Of a DNA stretch of 64,000 bases, positions 63,500 through 64,000 are shown one piece after another. Positions within the stretch are counted from its first letter, which is position 1; each line of letters begins with the position of its first letter. This stretch comes from Silvanigrella aquatica. GTDB lineage: Bacteria > Bdellovibrionota_B > Oligoflexia > Silvanigrellales > Silvanigrellaceae. The translations under genes were made by a program, and so were the position numbers. The notes beneath the pieces were generated by a model. The model saw nothing but the letters and a program-made list of their open reading frames with translations, was not told the origin of the DNA and did not search any database. The stretch lies in the NCBI RefSeq assembly GCF_001907975.1, contig NZ_CP017834.1, positions 186,001-250,000 of the forward strand. Reading direction: 5' to 3'.

Positions 63500-63652
63500 A
63501 TTAAATTTGCGCTTCCCTTTCCTATCGACATCTGCGAAAATATCTTGAGTTTATTTAACGAGTCTCCTTGCCCTTCTAACGAAATTTTGGCAAAAGTACG
63601 AAAAAATACAACACACTAGTATGAAAAATTTATAGTAATTATAGGTATTTAT

Positions 63653-64000
63653 ATGAGAAATGAGATTTCTGAGCATAATTCTTCAGCCCCGGATGGGAAA
63701 ACAAAATTTTGTTTTTTATTTGGTTCTCACATTGAGCATTCTTTGTCACCTGCAATTCATACCCGCTGGTTTCATGTTAACAATTTGAATTGTATTTATC
63801 TTCCGATGCAAATTCAGAATGAGTATCAATTTTTAAATATGATGAATTGTCTAACTCAGAGTCAGAATTTTTTAGGTGGAAATATAACATTACCATTCAA
63901 AAATTCAGCTTTGAAATTAGATTTTATGCGGTGCTCTGAAAACGTTAAAGTAACTCAAGCGGCAAACACAGTTTATAAAAACTCATTAGATGAGTGGTAT
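63653..64000 (+). CDS. aroE: Shikimate dehydrogenase, N-terminal part (runs off the window edge)
   Basis: An open frame runs from ATG 63653 to the right edge (116 codons). It contains the shikimate-binding N-terminal domain: CFLFGSHIEHSLSPAIHTRWF with the S-L-S-P motif, GGNITLPFKNSALKLDF with the catalytic-lysine strand (N-x-T-x-P-F-K) and TQAANTVYK. It reduces 3-dehydroshikimate in aromatic amino acid synthesis. The NADP-binding half lies beyond the window. Confidence 0.9.
   Translation, partial: MRNEISEHNSSAPDGKTKFCFLFGSHIEHSLSPAIHTRWFHVNNLNCIYLPMQIQNEYQFLNMMNCLTQSQNFLGGNITLPFKNSALKLDFMRCSENVKVTQAANTVYKNSLDEWY

Noticed and set aside
1-64000. CRISPR arrays, insertion sequences, integrases, rRNA genes, tmRNA
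   Set aside because: No regularly spaced repeats, transposase or integrase motifs, rRNA or tmRNA sequences were recognised on either strand.

Overview
The window is a 64 kb piece of an AT-rich Gram-negative chromosome. Gram-negative features include a heptosyltransferase-type glycosyltransferase, an RND/TolC efflux pump, signal-peptide beta-barrel proteins, lipoproteins and a prepilin peptidase. The AT-rich composition, a family of HAMP-less chemoreceptors and a lysine-rich histone H1-like protein suggest a Bdellovibrionota/Oligoflexia-like bacterium, perhaps Silvanigrellales. That placement is inference; no rRNA is present to settle it. Housekeeping genes (rnhA, maeB, pepQ, leuS, ftsK, ligA, rsmI, a UvrD-type helicase, smpB, aroE) are mixed with accessory loci. 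No prophage, insertion sequence or CRISPR array was seen.

Layout. 1-1.2 kb: MFS transporter (cut by the window edge) and rnhA. 1.3-6.6 kb: a tight plus-strand operon of two envelope proteins, a RimI-like acetyltransferase, a GT9 glycosyltransferase, a type III polyketide synthase, a small membrane protein and a UbiG-like methyltransferase, probably making a methylated phenolic or pyrone lipid. 7-9.3 kb: fatty acid desaturase and MFS transporter. 9.4-16.9 kb: four related chemoreceptors, one translationally coupled to an orphan solute-binding protein, plus the decayed tail of a fifth. 17-23.4 kb: receiver protein, HTH protein and a complete RND efflux operon. 23.5-32 kb: metabolic genes, an EamA-transporter remnant and leuS.

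32.2-40.6 kb: an exopolysaccharide-type locus. A processive GT2 synthase, a large membrane protein with a degenerate deacetylase domain and an outer-membrane protein run on the plus strand. They are flanked by two minus-strand pairs, response regulator plus GH18-like protein and HPt protein plus polysaccharide deacetylase, so both sides carry phosphorelay parts. 40.6-49.1 kb: EI24 protein, ftsK, RodZ-like protein, ligA and a reduced ComEC-like protein. 49.28 kb: tRNA-Arg(CCU). 50.2-53.9 kb: acyl-lipid desaturase, a decayed PlsC-type acyltransferase and a DedA/ATP-grasp fusion. 54.1-60.4 kb: a five-gene minus-strand operon (prepilin peptidase, helicase, unknown anchored protein, MBL hydrolase, rsmI). 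60.5-64 kb: smpB, a chagasin-like lipoprotein, an unknown cytoplasmic protein, a 71-residue protein behind a strong sigma-54 promoter match with a structured 3' UTR, the histone H1-like gene and the start of aroE.

Most promising for new biology are the phosphorelay-flanked polysaccharide locus, the type III PKS lipid operon, the receptor/binding-protein pair with its decaying neighbour, the DedA/ATP-grasp fusion and the sigma-54-driven small gene. All functions were assigned by reading the translations; no database search was possible.
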